A stretch of 64,000 nucleotides of DNA from Caulobacteraceae bacterium PMMR1. GTDB taxonomy: Bacteria; Pseudomonadota; Alphaproteobacteria; Caulobacterales; Caulobacteraceae. Location: contig JPOM01000001.1 of NCBI GenBank assembly GCA_000733915.1, positions 1,116,001 to 1,180,000 on the forward strand, in the 5' to 3' direction. Below are positions 9,917 through 27,779 of this stretch, piece after piece. The notes under the pieces are model-generated. The model did no database searches. It was given only the letters and a program-made list of their open reading frames with translations, and was not told the DNA's origin. The translations under genes and the position numbers were made by a program. Positions within the stretch are counted from its first letter, which is position 1. Each line of letters begins with the position of its first letter.

Positions 9917-14053
<4,137 letters not shown>

Positions 14054-14078
14054 GGCCTTCCCTGATCTCGCGCGCCTT

Positions 14079-14169
14079 CCCGGACCAGCCCTGCACAGGG
14101 CTGATCCGGGGCCAAGGCGAAAGCCGGCGTCTAGACCCTGGCGCTCCGCTGCGCCCCGGCCGGGACGAC
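14079..14169 (+). repeat. Palindromic intergenic repeat between rpoB and rpoC
   Basis: The 159 bp rpoB-rpoC gap contains a strong hairpin at 14079-14110. CAGCCCTG pairs with CAGGGCTG, and outer arms CCCGGA and TCCGGG flank a single mismatch. A second GC-rich palindrome follows (GGCGC...GCGCC) and the element ends in CCGGCCGGGACGAC. The composition and the terminal GGGACGAC resemble the short dispersed palindromic repeats common between genes in alphaproteobacteria. No T-tract follows the hairpin, so a terminator is unlikely. Confidence 0.6.
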
Positions 14170-14212
14170 ATATCTTCCATTTCCCGCGGCCCCGCTGCGA
14201 TCTGAGGACACC

Positions 14213-18412
<4,200 letters not shown>

Positions 18413-18437
18413 GCCGGCGCACCGGCCAAATGCGACG

Positions 18438-18468
18438 CGGCCCGGGGGAGCGATCTCCCGGGCCGTTT
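18438..18468 (+). terminator. Rho-independent terminator of rpoBC
   Basis: CGGCCCGGGGGA pairs with TCTCCCGGGCCG around a GCGA tetraloop, giving a 12-bp stem with one G-T pair. TTT follows. It begins 25 bp after the rpoC stop. Confidence 0.85.
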
Positions 18469-18491
18469 CGCGTCCGAGAGGGCAGGGCGGC

Positions 18492-18836
18492 TCAACCCCT
18501 CAGCTTGCCCCGCATTTGCAGCGAGCGGCGGTTGAGCCCGCCGAGGTCCCCAGCGCCCGCCACAATGGCTTGGGCGAGGGCGATCGCCTGGCGGAGCTGA
18601 TCGGCGCTCAGGTGTCGCCAGGCGGGCGCGGGGAGCGCCTCGCGCCACGGCCGTCCGCAGACCGCATCCAGGATCACGCGTGCAAAGCAGTGGTCTCGGC
18701 GGATGGGCCAGCCGGGCTGGCCTCGAGCGGTCGCGGGCAGGGTCTCGCCCACCAGCGTCCGCCAGCGGGTCCTGAGCTCGGACACCTCAGCGTCGGCCGG
18801 TCGCGGTTGACTTGCGCTCAGGGCGGCCCCATTCAC
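18492..18836 (-). CDS. Conserved hypothetical protein (114 aa)
   Basis: The product is a small, helix-rich, Trp/Arg-containing protein. Recognisable segments are ELRTRWRTLVGETLPATARG, WPIRRDHCFARVILDAVCG, and RPWREALPAPAWRHLSADQL. I recall similar alphaproteobacterial proteins, sometimes labelled GCN5-related acetyltransferase, but I see no acetyl-CoA motif here and leave the function open. The GTG at 18836 is chosen because AGGAG lies 8 nt upstream. A longer frame continues back into riboswitch sequence and is not credible. It is transcribed divergently from the glycine-cleavage operon, and its 5' end overlaps that operon's likely promoter. Confidence 0.65.
   Translation of the reverse strand: MNGAALSASQPRPADAEVSELRTRWRTLVGETLPATARGQPGWPIRRDHCFARVILDAVCGRPWREALPAPAWRHLSADQLRQAIALAQAIVAGAGDLGGLNRRSLQMRGKLRG
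18807..18835 (+). promoter_or_regulatory. Candidate promoter of the glycine-cleavage operon
   Basis: TTGACT (18807-18812) is followed after 17 bp by CATTCA (18830-18835). Transcription would start just before the riboswitch. The element lies inside the 5' coding end of the divergent minus-strand gene. Confidence 0.4.
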
Positions 18837-18850
18837 ATCGCCATCTCCTC

Positions 18851-18948
18851 GCGGGAGAGTCCGGCCATTTCGGTGGCCGGCGCCGAAGGCGCAACCGCCC
18901 CGGAAACGCTCAGGCAAACGGACCGCGACGGGAAAGGCACGCTGGAAA
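18851..18948 (+). promoter_or_regulatory. Glycine riboswitch, first aptamer
   Basis: The order of conserved elements matches the glycine aptamer: GCGGGAGAG, a hairpin of CCGGCC with GGCCGG, GCCGAAGGCGCAA, then CGCTCAGGCAAACGGACC. It forms the first half of a tandem riboswitch directly upstream of gcvT. Confidence 0.9.
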
Positions 18949-19056
18949 GCGGCGAAGGGCTGATCAGGCTCTTGGCCCGCCGAAGGAGCAAGGGCGATCG
19001 CATCCTTAAAGAGGGCGCGGCGGCTCGGAATCTCTCAGGCGATCAGGACAGCGGGG
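18949..19056 (+). promoter_or_regulatory. Glycine riboswitch, second aptamer
   Basis: CTGGAAAGCGGCGAAGG, GCCGAAGGAGCAAGG and AATCTCTCAGG with GGACAG repeat the aptamer consensus. The distance from the end of the aptamer to the gcvT start is about 50 nt. Known tandem glycine riboswitches before gcv genes switch expression on when glycine is abundant, and that role is inferred here. Confidence 0.92.
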
Positions 19057-19108
19057 GCGCTCACGGCCGCGAGATCAGCGGCGCCATGCGCGCAAGAGGA
19101 CCGGGGAC

Positions 19109-20275
19109 TTGGCCAAGACGACGCAGGAGCTGAAGCAGACCGTCCTGCACGGCGCTCACCTGGCGCGCGGCGCACGCATGACGCCCTTCGCCGGCTACGA
19201 CATGCCCGTGCAGTACAAGCAGGGCGTGCTGGCGGAGCACCGCTGGACGCGCGAGCACGCCGGGCTCTTCGACGTCAGCCACATGGGGCCCTCGTTCCTG
19301 GTGCTGCGTGAGCGCACGGGCGACGCTGAGGCCGATCACGCCGCGGTCGCGGCCCTCGTCGAGCCGCTGCTGAGCGCGGACATCGCGGGCCTGAAGCCCG
19401 GCCAAAACCGCTACAGCGTGCTGCTGAACGAGGCCGGCGGCATCCTCGACGACCTGATGGTCGGGCGGCCGCACTGCCCGACGCACGCCGGCGCGCTCTA
19501 CATTGTCGTCAACGCCGACACAAAGGAGGCGGACTTCGCGCTGATCGCTGAGGCCGCTCAGGGCCGGGCGGACCTGCAGCGCGCCGACGCCGCGGGGCTG
19601 ATCGCGCTGCAGGGGCCGGAGGCCCATGCGGTGCTGGCCGACCAGCTGCCCGAGCTGCCCGATCTGGGGTTCATGCAGTTCAGAGGCGTCGATACCCTTT
19701 TCGGCAACCTGACTGTCTCCCGCTCGGGCTACACCGGCGAGGACGGATACGAAATCTTGGTCGCGCCCGAATACGCCGCTGCGCTCTGGGAGGCGCTTCT
19801 GAGCGACGCGCGGGTCAAGCCGATCGGGCTGGGCGCGCGGGATTCCTTGCGGCTCGAAGCCGGGCTGCCGCTCTACGGCCACGACATGGACGCGGACACC
19901 TCGCCCTTCGAGGCGTCTCTGGGCTTTGCGGTCTCCAAGAAGCGCCTGAAGGCCGGGCAGATGCGCGGCGCGGCCCGCCTGCAGGACGAGCTGGCGCGAT
20001 CGCCCAAGCGCGTGCGGGTCGGCCTTTTCGTCGAGGGCGCGCCGGCGCGCGAGGGCGCGGAGATCGCCGACGCCAACGGAGCCGCCATCGGCCGGGTGAC
20101 CAGCGGCGGACCCTCGCCCACGCTCGGCCGCAATATCGCCATGGGCTACGTGCCCGCGGACCACGCCCAGCCCGGCACGCGCCTGCAGGTCGTCGTCCGT
20201 GGCCGCGCCCAGCTCGCCGAAGTCGCGGCCATGCCGTTCGTCGCCCAACGCTACGTGAGGAAGGGAGGTCTCTGA
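19109..20275 (+). CDS. gcvT: Aminomethyltransferase (glycine cleavage T protein)
   Basis: This 388 aa enzyme moves the methylene group from the aminomethyl-lipoyl arm of the H protein to tetrahydrofolate and releases ammonia. The folate-binding fold is supported by [39 protein letters not shown] and the YTGEDGYEI motif, followed by [20 protein letters not shown]. The start is TTG at 19109, with AGAGGA upstream, directly below the tandem glycine riboswitch. The stop overlaps the gcvH start (TGATG), so the genes are translationally coupled. Confidence 0.95.
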   Translation: MAKTTQELKQTVLHGAHLARGARMTPFAGYDMPVQYKQGVLAEHRWTREHAGLFDVSHMGPSFLVLRERTGDAEADHAAVAALVEPLLSADIAGLKPGQNRYSVLLNEAGGILDDLMVGRPHCPTHAGALYIVVNADTKEADFALIAEAAQGRADLQRADAAGLIALQGPEAHAVLADQLPELPDLGFMQFRGVDTLFGNLTVSRSGYTGEDGYEILVAPEYAAALWEALLSDARVKPIGLGARDSLRLEAGLPLYGHDMDADTSPFEASLGFAVSKKRLKAGQMRGAARLQDELARSPKRVRVGLFVEGAPAREGAEIADANGAAIGRVTSGGPSPTLGRNIAMGYVPADHAQPGTRLQVVVRGRAQLAEVAAMPFVAQRYVRKGGL

Positions 20276-20643
20276 TGCGCTTCACCAAGGACCACGAGTG
20301 GCTGGAGCCGGCCGAGGACGGCACGGTCACGGTCGGGATCACCGCCTACGCCGCCGAGCAGCTCGGCGACGTCGTGTTCGTTGAGCTGCCCGAGGTCGGC
20401 AAGACCGTGAAGGCCGGCGAGGGCCTGGCGGTCGTCGAGAGCGTCAAGGCCGCGTCGGACGTCTACGCTCCCGTCGATGGCGAGGTGGTGGCGGTCAATG
20501 ACGGCCTGCCCGACGGGCCCGAGACCGTGAACGCCGACCCCGAAGGCGGCGCCTGGTTCGCCAAGATCAAGGTCGCCGATCCTTCCAAACTCGACGGGCT
20601 GATGGATCGCGCGGCCTACGAGGACTACCTGCGGAGCCTCTGA
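20275..20643 (+). CDS. gcvH: Glycine cleavage system H protein
   Basis: This is the lipoyl carrier of the glycine cleavage complex, 122 aa, a normal length. The lipoylated lysine is K58 in [20 protein letters not shown]-terminal KDHEWLE and [19 protein letters not shown] are diagnostic. The ATG overlaps the gcvT stop by one base, and GGGAGG precedes it. A 55 bp gap separates it from gcvPA. Lipoate attachment enzymes are not encoded in this window. Confidence 0.96.
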   Translation: MRFTKDHEWLEPAEDGTVTVGITAYAAEQLGDVVFVELPEVGKTVKAGEGLAVVESVKAASDVYAPVDGEVVAVNDGLPDGPETVNADPEGGAWFAKIKVADPSKLDGLMDRAAYEDYLRSL

Positions 20644-20698
20644 GGGCTCGCTTTCCCCCGCCTTGCGATCCCTTCGGGACGACAGCTGAAAGACCGTC

Positions 20699-22045
20699 AT
20701 GCGCTACCTGCCCCTAACCCCTGAGGACCGGCGCGACATGCTGGGCGTGATCGGCGCGCCCTCGGTGGACGCGCTGTTCGCCGACGTGCCGACGGCTGCG
20801 CGCTTGCCTGGGCCCGTGGACCTGCCCCGTCACCAGGGCGAGCTCGAGGTCGAGCGCGAGCTCCTGACGCTGGCCGCCAGGAACCGCGTCGCGGGGCAGT
20901 ATCCGTTCTTCTGCGGGGCGGGCGCCTATCGCCACCACGTGCCGGCGACGGTGGATCATCTGATCCAGCGTTCGGAGTTCTTGACCAGCTACACGCCCTA
21001 CCAGCCGGAGATCTCCCAGGGCACGTTGCAGGTCCTGTTCGAGTTCCAGACCCAGGTCGCGGCGCTTACCGGCATGGAGGTCGCTAACGCCTCCCTCTAC
21101 GAGGGCTCCACCGCCGCGGCCGAGGCCGTCATGATGGCGAGCCGCATCACCCGTCGGAACAAGGCGGTGCTGTCGCCGGGGCTGCACCCGCACTATGCCG
21201 AAACGGTCCAGACGCTCGCGCACGCCGTGGGGATGGAGATTGAGCGCCTGCCGCTCGCCATCGACGCCGAGGCCGAGGTCGTGTCCCACATCGGGCCGGA
21301 CACGGCCTGCGTGGTGGTGCAGACCCCGAACCTCTTCGGCGCCGCCACCGACGTGACGGCCATCGGCGAGGCCGCCCGGGCCGCAGGCGCGCTCCTCATC
21401 GTGGTGGTGACCGAGGCCGTGTCCTTCGGCCTGCTGAAGTCGCCGGGCGCCATGGGGGCCGATATCGTCGCCGCCGAGGGCCAGTCCATCGGCAACGGCC
21501 TGAACTTCGGCGGACCCTACGTGGGCCTGTTCGCCTTCCGGGAGAAGTTCGTGCGCCAGGCGCCGGGCCGTCTCGCAGGCGAGACGGTGGACGCCGACGG
21601 CCGCCGCGGCTTCGTGCTGACCCTGTCGACACGCGAGCAGCACATCCGGCGAGACAAGGCGACCTCGAACATCTGCACCAATTCAGGCCTCTGCGCGCTG
21701 GCCTTCAACATCCATATGAGCCTCCTCGGCGAGACCGGCCTTCGCCGACTGGCCGCGCTGAACCATCAGCAGGCGCGCAAGCTTAAGGCGACGCTGGACG
21801 CCGTGCCGGGGGTGCAGGTGCTCACACCCCGCTTCTTCAACGAGATGGCCGTGCGACTTCCCGCGCCCGCCGCCGAGGTCGTGGAGACCCTGGCCGGCAA
21901 CGGCGTGCTCGCCGGCGTGCCTGTCAGCCGCCTCGATCCCAAGGCCGGCATGGACGACGTGCTGCTCGTCGCCGCCACCGAGACCACCCGCGACGCCGAC
22001 ATCGAGATTCTCGGCCGCGCCCTGACCCGAGTGCTGTCCCCATGA
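20699..22045 (+). CDS. gcvPA: Glycine dehydrogenase (decarboxylating) subunit 1
   Basis: This is the N-terminal half of the P protein in the split, two-subunit form, 448 aa. It begins [19 protein letters not shown] and carries [20 protein letters not shown] and [19 protein letters not shown], which are typical of the alpha subunit. With GcvPB it decarboxylates glycine and transfers the aminomethyl group to GcvH. The split P protein instead of a single chain of about 950 aa is common in alphaproteobacteria. Its stop overlaps the gcvPB start (ATGA), consistent with equal synthesis of the two subunits. Confidence 0.95.
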   Translation: MRYLPLTPEDRRDMLGVIGAPSVDALFADVPTAARLPGPVDLPRHQGELEVERELLTLAARNRVAGQYPFFCGAGAYRHHVPATVDHLIQRSEFLTSYTPYQPEISQGTLQVLFEFQTQVAALTGMEVANASLYEGSTAAAEAVMMASRITRRNKAVLSPGLHPHYAETVQTLAHAVGMEIERLPLAIDAEAEVVSHIGPDTACVVVQTPNLFGAATDVTAIGEAARAAGALLIVVVTEAVSFGLLKSPGAMGADIVAAEGQSIGNGLNFGGPYVGLFAFREKFVRQAPGRLAGETVDADGRRGFVLTLSTREQHIRRDKATSNICTNSGLCALAFNIHMSLLGETGLRRLAALNHQQARKLKATLDAVPGVQVLTPRFFNEMAVRLPAPAAEVVETLAGNGVLAGVPVSRLDPKAGMDDVLLVAATETTRDADIEILGRALTRVLSP

Positions 22046-23628
22046 GCATGAACCCCGTCGGCCGCCCGACCCGCCCCGAGGTCGCCGCCACCAATGACTC
22101 TGTGCACCCGACCCTCACGGGGGGGCGGGGCCTGCTGCAGGACGAGCCGCTGATCTTCGAGCTCGGCGGTTGGGACAAGACCGGCGTCGACCTCCCCGAG
22201 GCGGGCGGCGACACCTCGGTCCTCGGCGACCTCGTTCGCGCCGAGCCGATCGGCCTGCCCGGCCTGTCGGAGCCGGAGGCCATGCGCCACTACGTCCGCC
22301 TCAGCCAGAAGAACCACGCCATCGATCTGGCGCTATATCCGCTGGGCTCGTGCACGATGAAGCACAACCCGCGCCTGAACGAGAAGGCGGCGCGCTATCC
22401 GGGCTTTTCCGACATCCATCCGCTGCAGCCGCAGTCCACCGTTCAGGGCGCGCTGGAGTTGATGGACCGGCTGGCGCACTGGCTGAAGACCTTGACCGGC
22501 ATGCCGGCGGTGGCGCTCAGCCCCAAGGCCGGGGCGCATGGCGAGCTCTGCGGCCTGTTGGCCATCCGCGCGGCGCACGAGGCCAAGGTCGCCCGCGAGG
22601 GCGGGGCGCGTCGCACCACGGTGCTGACCCCGACCTCCGCCCATGGCACCAACCCGGCGACCGCGGCCTTCGTCGGCTACCAGGTGCAGGAGATCGCCCA
22701 GACCGCGGACGGTCGGGTGGACCTGGCGGACCTGGAAGCCAAGCTCGGACCGCACGTCGCCGCCATCATGGTGACCAATCCGAACACCTGCGGCCTGTTC
22801 GAGCGCGACATCCTCGAGATTGCTCGCCTGACCCATGCGGTCGGGGCCTACTTCTACTGTGACGGGGCGAACTTCAACGCCATCGTGGGGCGGGTGCGGC
22901 CGGGCGATCTCGGCGTGGACGCCATGCACATCAACCTGCACAAGACCTTCTCGACCCCGCATGGCGGCGGGGGGCCGGGAGCGGGTCCCGTCGTGCTGTC
23001 GCAAGCGCTTGCGCCCTTCGCCCCGGTCCCCTGGGTGGTGCACGGCGCCGACGGCTTGCAGCTGCTCGAGCAGCCGGAGGGGGAGGCGGCGGACGCGTTC
23101 GGGCGCATGTGCGCCTTCCACGGCCAGATGGGCATGTTCGTGCGCGCCTACGCCTACATGCTGAGCCACGGCGCGGACGGCCTGCGCCAGGCGGCCGAGG
23201 ACGCCGTCTTGAACGCAAACTACGTCAAGGCGCGCCTGTCCGACGTCATGACGGCGGCTTTTCCCGACGGGCCCTGCATGCACGAGGCCTTGTTCGACGA
23301 TCGCTGGCTGGAGGGCACGGGGGTGACCACGCTCGACTTCGCCAAGGCGATGATCGACGAGGGCTTCCACCCCATGACCATGTACTTCCCCCTCGTCGTG
23401 CACGGGGCCATGCTGATCGAGCCGACCGAGACCGAGCCCAAGCACGAGCTCGATCGCTTCACCGACACGCTCCGCGTCCTGGCCGAGGCGGCCAAGGCCG
23501 GCGAGGTGGAGCGGTTCAAGGGCGCACCCTATCACGCGCCGCTGCGCCGGCTGGACGAGACGGCGGCGGCCCGCAAGCCGCGCCTGCGCTGGACGCCTCC
23601 CCCCGCGCACGCGATCGCAGCCGAGTGA
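22042..23628 (+). CDS. gcvPB: Glycine dehydrogenase (decarboxylating) subunit 2
   Basis: This is the pyridoxal-phosphate-binding half of the split P protein, 528 aa. The cofactor lysine is K301 in [18 protein letters not shown]. Other conserved segments are [29 protein letters not shown] and [12 protein letters not shown]. Together with GcvPA it forms the decarboxylase of the glycine cleavage system. It ends the riboswitch-controlled cluster. The next gene, hisD, begins 29 bp later without a clear terminator between, so read-through is possible. Confidence 0.96.
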   Translation: MSMNPVGRPTRPEVAATNDSVHPTLTGGRGLLQDEPLIFELGGWDKTGVDLPEAGGDTSVLGDLVRAEPIGLPGLSEPEAMRHYVRLSQKNHAIDLALYPLGSCTMKHNPRLNEKAARYPGFSDIHPLQPQSTVQGALELMDRLAHWLKTLTGMPAVALSPKAGAHGELCGLLAIRAAHEAKVAREGGARRTTVLTPTSAHGTNPATAAFVGYQVQEIAQTADGRVDLADLEAKLGPHVAAIMVTNPNTCGLFERDILEIARLTHAVGAYFYCDGANFNAIVGRVRPGDLGVDAMHINLHKTFSTPHGGGGPGAGPVVLSQALAPFAPVPWVVHGADGLQLLEQPEGEAADAFGRMCAFHGQMGMFVRAYAYMLSHGADGLRQAAEDAVLNANYVKARLSDVMTAAFPDGPCMHEALFDDRWLEGTGVTTLDFAKAMIDEGFHPMTMYFPLVVHGAMLIEPTETEPKHELDRFTDTLRVLAEAAKAGEVERFKGAPYHAPLRRLDETAAARKPRLRWTPPPAHAIAAE

Positions 23629-23657
23629 GGCTTGGCCGGGGCGGGCGGGTCCCCTAA

Positions 23658-24953
23658 GTGCGCCAGATGCGCAGGTTCGATACGTCCGACCCCGGCTTCG
23701 ACGCCGCCTTCTCGGCCTTCCTGGACCAGGGGCGGGGCTCGCCCGCCGAGGTCGACGCCGCCGTCGCTGAGGTGATCGCCCGGGTGCGGGAGGCGGGCCT
23801 GGAGGCCGTGCTCGACTACGGGCGGCGATTTGATCGCGCCGAGCTCGACGAGACCACGCTCCGCGTCTCCGCCGAGGAGGTCGCTGCCGGGGCGCAGGCC
23901 TGCTCCCAGGAGGTCCGCGAGGCGATCGCCTTCGCCGCCGAGCGCATCCGCGCCTATCACGCCCGCCAGCGCCCGGCCGACCAGCGATGGACCGACGCGG
24001 CGGGGGTGGAGCTCGGCTGGCGCTGGACGCCTCTGGAGAGCGTTGGGGTCTATGTGCCGGGCGGGCGGGCGGCCTATCCCTCCACGGTGCTGATGAACGC
24101 CGTGCCGGCCCAGGTGGCGGGCGTGAAGCGCATCGCCATGGTCACCCCCCCGGGCCGGCTGCAGCCGGCCGTGCTGGCCGCGGCGCAGGTCGCCGGCGTG
24201 AGCGAGATCTGGCGCGTTGGCGGCGCCCAGGCGGTGGCGGCCCTCGCCTATGGCGCAGGACCGATCCGGCCGGTGGACAAGATCGTCGGCCCCGGCAACG
24301 CCTATGTCACCGCCGCCAAGCGCCGGGTCTACGGCGTGGTCGGCATCGACGCCCTGGCCGGGCCCTCGGAGATCGTGGTCGTGGCCGACACGGACAACAA
24401 CCCGGACTGGATCGCCGCGGACCTGCTCAGCCAGGCCGAGCACGACCCGGAAGCTCAGTCGATCCTAATCACCCCCGACCGGGCCTTCGCGGACGCCGTC
24501 GCGCAGGCGGTGGACGCTCAGCTCAAGACCCTGGCCACGGGCGAAGACGCCGCGGCCTCCTGGCGAGACCACGGGGCGGTCGTAATCGCGCCCCTGACCC
24601 AGGCCGCGGCCTTGGTGGACCGCATCGCCCCCGAGCACGTGGAGATCTGCACCGCCGACCCGGATGCGATCGCCGATCGGGTCCGCCATGCCGGGGCGAT
24701 CTTCCTCGGCCAGCACACGCCCGAGGCGGTGGGCGACTATGTGGCGGGCTCCAATCACGTGCTGCCGACCAGCCGTGCGGCGCGCTTCTCCTCGGGGCTG
24801 TCGATCTACGATTTCCTGAAGCGGACCTCGCTGGTGCGCTGCACGCCGGCCGCGTTCGCCGAGCTCGGACCGCCGACTGCGGTGCTGGCCGAGGCCGAGG
24901 GCCTGCCCGCCCACGCGCGCTCCGCCGCCATCCGCCTCAACCTCGCCCGATGA
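23658..24953 (+). CDS. hisD: Histidinol dehydrogenase
   Basis: This 431 aa zinc enzyme catalyses the last two oxidations of histidine synthesis, L-histidinol to L-histidine with NAD. Visible family motifs are [45 protein letters not shown] (zinc ligands Q and H) and [14 protein letters not shown]-type sequence, then [15 protein letters not shown]. The start may be GTG 23658 or ATG 23667. The first is listed. It lies between gcvPB and a UPF0262 gene on the same strand, and no other his genes are in the window. Confidence 0.96.
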   Translation: MRQMRRFDTSDPGFDAAFSAFLDQGRGSPAEVDAAVAEVIARVREAGLEAVLDYGRRFDRAELDETTLRVSAEEVAAGAQACSQEVREAIAFAAERIRAYHARQRPADQRWTDAAGVELGWRWTPLESVGVYVPGGRAAYPSTVLMNAVPAQVAGVKRIAMVTPPGRLQPAVLAAAQVAGVSEIWRVGGAQAVAALAYGAGPIRPVDKIVGPGNAYVTAAKRRVYGVVGIDALAGPSEIVVVADTDNNPDWIAADLLSQAEHDPEAQSILITPDRAFADAVAQAVDAQLKTLATGEDAAASWRDHGAVVIAPLTQAAALVDRIAPEHVEICTADPDAIADRVRHAGAIFLGQHTPEAVGDYVAGSNHVLPTSRAARFSSGLSIYDFLKRTSLVRCTPAAFAELGPPTAVLAEAEGLPAHARSAAIRLNLAR

Positions 24954-24981
24954 GCCGGTCCCTCGCCGAGCGGCGCGCCCC

Positions 24982-25455
24982 ATGAGCGAGGACGCCCATC
25001 ACCGCCTTCAGTCAGTGGAGCTCGACGAGGCGTCGCTCGCGCCCGCCTCGCGGGACGCCGAGCACGAACGCCAGGTCGCGATCTTCGACCTCCTGGAGCA
25101 GAACCTGTTCCAGCCCGAGGACGCGGTCTCGGGTCCCTATGACCTGCGCTTGGCTCTGATCGAGAACCGGCTGGAGTTCGCCATCCGCGGCCCAAGCTAT
25201 GAGCGGACGCACTATCTCTCGCTGACGCCGTTCCGGGGCATCATCAAGGACTATTTTCTCGTCTGCGAGAGCTATTACGACGCGATCCGAAGCGCCGCCC
25301 CGGCGCAGATCGAGGCGCTCGACATGGGCCGCCGGGGCCTGCACAACGAGGGCTCAGAGAAGCTGCGCGAGCGGCTGGAGGGCAAGGTCCGGCTCGACCG
25401 CGACACCGCCCGTCGCCTGTTCACCCTGATCTGCGCCCTCTACCGGCGGCCTTGA
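24982..25455 (+). CDS. UPF0262 family protein
   Basis: This 157 aa protein has the layout of the UPF0262 family, of unknown function and found mainly in alphaproteobacteria. Conserved stretches include [59 protein letters not shown] and [20 protein letters not shown]. No signal peptide or membrane helix is seen. It starts 29 bp after hisD and ends 10 bp before a small phosphatase gene. The hisD-UPF0262-phosphatase-maf order suggests a single operon. Confidence 0.88.
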   Translation: MSEDAHHRLQSVELDEASLAPASRDAEHERQVAIFDLLEQNLFQPEDAVSGPYDLRLALIENRLEFAIRGPSYERTHYLSLTPFRGIIKDYFLVCESYYDAIRSAAPAQIEALDMGRRGLHNEGSEKLRERLEGKVRLDRDTARRLFTLICALYRRP

Positions 25456-25464
25456 GCGGAGCCG

Positions 25465-25911
25465 ATGGCGGGGCTCCCGGGCGCGGTCCTGTTCGCCTGC
25501 AACCTGAACTGCGTGCGCTCACCGATGGCGGCGGGCCTGATGCGGCAGATGCATGGCCGGACGACCTTCGTGGACTCCTGCGGCCTGCGCGCGGGAGCCG
25601 CGCTCGATCCCCTCGCGGCGGCGGTCATGGAGGAGGTCGGCGTCGACCTCGCCCGGCATCGCCCCAAGTCTTTCGACGAGCTGGAGGACGGCTCCTTCGA
25701 CGTCGTGATCTCGCTGACGCCCCAGGCCCAGCACCGGGCGGTGGAGCTGACCCGCCACTCGGCGGTGGAGCTCATGCTTTGGCCGACGCTCGATCCCACG
25801 CTCGCCGAGGGCAGTCGCGAGCAGCGCCTGGACGCCTATCGCAGCGTGCGCGACGAGCTGAGGCGCAGGCTCATCGCGCAGTTCGGGCGGCCGTCGACCT
25901 TTGGAGGCTGA
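25465..25911 (+). CDS. Low-molecular-weight phosphotyrosine phosphatase / arsenate reductase-like protein
   Basis: The product is 148 aa with the P-loop CNLNCVRSP near the N terminus, matching the C-x5-R-S active site of low-molecular-weight phosphatases and the related arsenate reductases. The general acid is probably the aspartate in LWPTLDPT. Further family features are FVDSCGLRAGAALDPLA and DLARHRPKSFDEL. Substrate specificity cannot be decided from sequence. The gene sits between UPF0262 and maf with short gaps, and no ars genes are nearby, which argues against a dedicated arsenic role. Confidence 0.8.
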   Translation: MAGLPGAVLFACNLNCVRSPMAAGLMRQMHGRTTFVDSCGLRAGAALDPLAAAVMEEVGVDLARHRPKSFDELEDGSFDVVISLTPQAQHRAVELTRHSAVELMLWPTLDPTLAEGSREQRLDAYRSVRDELRRRLIAQFGRPSTFGG

Positions 25912-25929
25912 GCCGCTAAGCCCGCGCCC

Positions 25930-26514
25930 ATGGCCCAGCCCCTTCCGCCCCTCGTGCTCGCCAGCGCCAGCCCGCGCCGGCTGGAGCTTCTGGCCCAGGT
26001 CGGCGTGACCCCCGACGCCGTCCTGCCGGCCGACATTGACGAGACCCCCCTGCGGGGCGAGCTGGCGCGGCCCCTGGTCCTGCGGCTGGCGCGGGGCAAG
26101 GCCGCCGCAGCGGCGCCGCAGCGCCCCGACGCCGTGGTGCTCGGCGCGGACACCGTCGTCGCGGTCGGGCGGCGCATCCTCGGCAAGCCGGCCGACGCGG
26201 ACGAGGCGCGGCGCATGCTGGGCCTGCTCTCCGGACGCGCGCACCGGGTGCTGACCGGCGTGGCCGTCATCGCCCCGGGCGGGCGCACCGCCAGCCGGGT
26301 CAGCGAGACGCGGCTGCACTTCAAGCGGCTGACGCCGGGCGAGACCGACGCCTATGTCGCCGGCGAGGAGTGGCGGGGAGCGGCGGGCGGCTATCGCATC
26401 CAGGGGCGGGCGGGGGCCTTTGTGCGCGACCTGCACGGCAGCTTCACCGGCGTCGTCGGCCTGCCGCTCTACGAGACGCTCGCGCTGCTGGGCGGCGTGG
26501 GCTGGCGGGCGTGA
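25930..26514 (+). CDS. maf: Maf-family nucleoside triphosphate pyrophosphatase
   Basis: This 194 aa house-cleaning enzyme hydrolyses non-canonical or modified nucleoside triphosphates, the dTTP/UTP type being likely. The substrate loop is LASASPRRLELLAQVGV, followed by the conserved DET in ADIDETPLRG. The catalytic and metal region is VLGADTVVAVGRRILGKPAD. The C-terminal GGYRIQGRAGAFV and GSFTGVVGLPLYET motifs are intact. Its stop overlaps the GTG start of the RNase E/G-like gene. Confidence 0.93.
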   Translation: MAQPLPPLVLASASPRRLELLAQVGVTPDAVLPADIDETPLRGELARPLVLRLARGKAAAAAPQRPDAVVLGADTVVAVGRRILGKPADADEARRMLGLLSGRAHRVLTGVAVIAPGGRTASRVSETRLHFKRLTPGETDAYVAGEEWRGAAGGYRIQGRAGAFVRDLHGSFTGVVGLPLYETLALLGGVGWRA

Positions 26515-27527
26515 GCGAGCGCACGCTCTTCCTGGACGCCTGCCCGGGGGAGCGGCGGGGCGTCGTCCTGCTGGACGGCCGGCCCGAGCGCCTGCTCATC
26601 GAGCGCGAGGGCGATGCGCGGCCCCGCCTGGGCGAGGTCTGGCGGGGGCGGATCACGCGGCGGGCTGAGGCGCTGAACGGCGCCTTCGTGGACCTCGGCG
26701 GGGAGCTGGCCGCCTGGCTTCGGCTGGGCCCCGAGGCTCGCGCCTTGCCGGAAGGCGCGGTCGTGGACGTGCGGATCGAGGCCGAGGCCCGTGCGGACAA
26801 AGGTCCGGTGGCGGCCTATGTCGCGCCCTCGCAGGGCCGGCCGGGGCGGCTGGCCAGCGCGCCCGACCTCGAAACCCGGCTGCGCGCCTTCGCTGCGGAC
26901 GCGCCGATTCGGACGGGCGACGCTGCGCGGGAGGCGGCGGACGCGGCGGAGGCGGCTGCCTTGGCCCCGACCCTGCGGCAGGGCGGCGCGACCCTGACCG
27001 TGGAGCCTACGCGGGCGCTGGTCGCCGTCGACATCGACGTGGGGGAGGCGGCGCATGGGCGGGCGCTCCTGGCCGCCAACCTCGCAGCGCTGAGCACGGC
27101 GGCGCGCCTCTTGCGGCTGAAGGCGCTGGGCGGGCTGGTCGTGATCGACTTCGCCGGTCGTCCCAGGAACGGCGCGGCGCTCCTGACGACGGCGCAGGCC
27201 GCCTTCGCCCCGGACGCGCCCGGCGTGGTCTTTGGCGCGCTCAGCCGGTTCGGCGCCCTGGAGCTCGCCCGGCCGCACCGTGAGCAGCCCATCGCGGAGC
27301 AGCTGCTCGAGCCCGGCGGCCGCCCGACCGCCCGCACCGCCGCCCAGCGGCTTGTCCGCGCCCTGGAGCGGGAGGGCCGGGCTGACCCTGGCGCGCTTCT
27401 GCTCGCCGTCTGCGATCCTGAGACCGCCGCGGTCGCCGCGCCCCTGGTCGCCCGGCTCGGACCGCGATTTCAGGTGCGCGCAGACCTTGGACGCGGACGC
27501 GACGCCCCCGATATCGTGCGCCGATGA
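26511..27527 (+). CDS. Short ribonuclease E/G family protein
   Basis: This 338 aa protein is an RNase E/G-type endoribonuclease of reduced length, against about 490 aa for RNase G. An N-terminal S1-like RNA-binding segment (GEVWRGRITRRAEALNGAFV) is followed by the catalytic core. The metal-binding aspartates are recognisable in ALVAVDIDVG and LGGLVVIDFAG. The zinc-link CPxC motif that joins subunits in RNase E and G is absent, so it may be monomeric or differently assembled. The start is GTG at 26511, overlapping the maf stop, and its own stop overlaps yacG (ATGA). The maf-rng-yacG order is typical of alphaproteobacteria. Confidence 0.85.
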   Translation: MSERTLFLDACPGERRGVVLLDGRPERLLIEREGDARPRLGEVWRGRITRRAEALNGAFVDLGGELAAWLRLGPEARALPEGAVVDVRIEAEARADKGPVAAYVAPSQGRPGRLASAPDLETRLRAFAADAPIRTGDAAREAADAAEAAALAPTLRQGGATLTVEPTRALVAVDIDVGEAAHGRALLAANLAALSTAARLLRLKALGGLVVIDFAGRPRNGAALLTTAQAAFAPDAPGVVFGALSRFGALELARPHREQPIAEQLLEPGGRPTARTAAQRLVRALEREGRADPGALLLAVCDPETAAVAAPLVARLGPRFQVRADLGRGRDAPDIVRR

Positions 27528-27751
27528 GCGCCCGCACCTGCCCGATCTGCCAGACCCGCCCGCCTGATGCCGCCTACCGCCCGTTCTGCTCCAAGCGCTG
27601 CGCGGATGTGGACCTGCAGCGCTGGTTCAGCGGCCGCTATGTCGTGCCCGGCGCGCTGGCGGAGGAGCCCCTGGATGACGCCACGGAGGGCCTTGACGAG
27701 GACGGTAGCGCGGGCGGGGATGCTGGACAGGGCGGGGTGCCTCGCCTATAG
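27524..27751 (+). CDS. yacG: DNA gyrase inhibitor YacG (zinc protein)
   Basis: This 75 aa protein carries a single zinc-finger module, CPIC at residues 6-9 and CSKRC at 22-26, followed by ADVDLQRWFSGRYVVPG. This is the YacG signature. YacG proteins bind gyrase and block its DNA access. The acidic C-terminal tail (EEPLDDATEGLDEDG) is also family-like. It starts within the stop of the RNase gene (ATGA). A promoter for the downstream tRNA overlaps its 3' end. Confidence 0.92.
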   Translation: MSARTCPICQTRPPDAAYRPFCSKRCADVDLQRWFSGRYVVPGALAEEPLDDATEGLDEDGSAGGDAGQGGVPRL

Positions 27752-27752
27752 A
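27724..27752 (+). promoter_or_regulatory. Candidate tRNA-Phe promoter
   Basis: TGGACA (27724-27729) and TATAGA (27747-27752) are 17 bp apart. The pair lies in the 3' end of yacG, 27 bp before the tRNA. Confidence 0.5.
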
Positions 27753-27779
27753 CCGCACCTTTCCGCGCCGCGGACCGGC

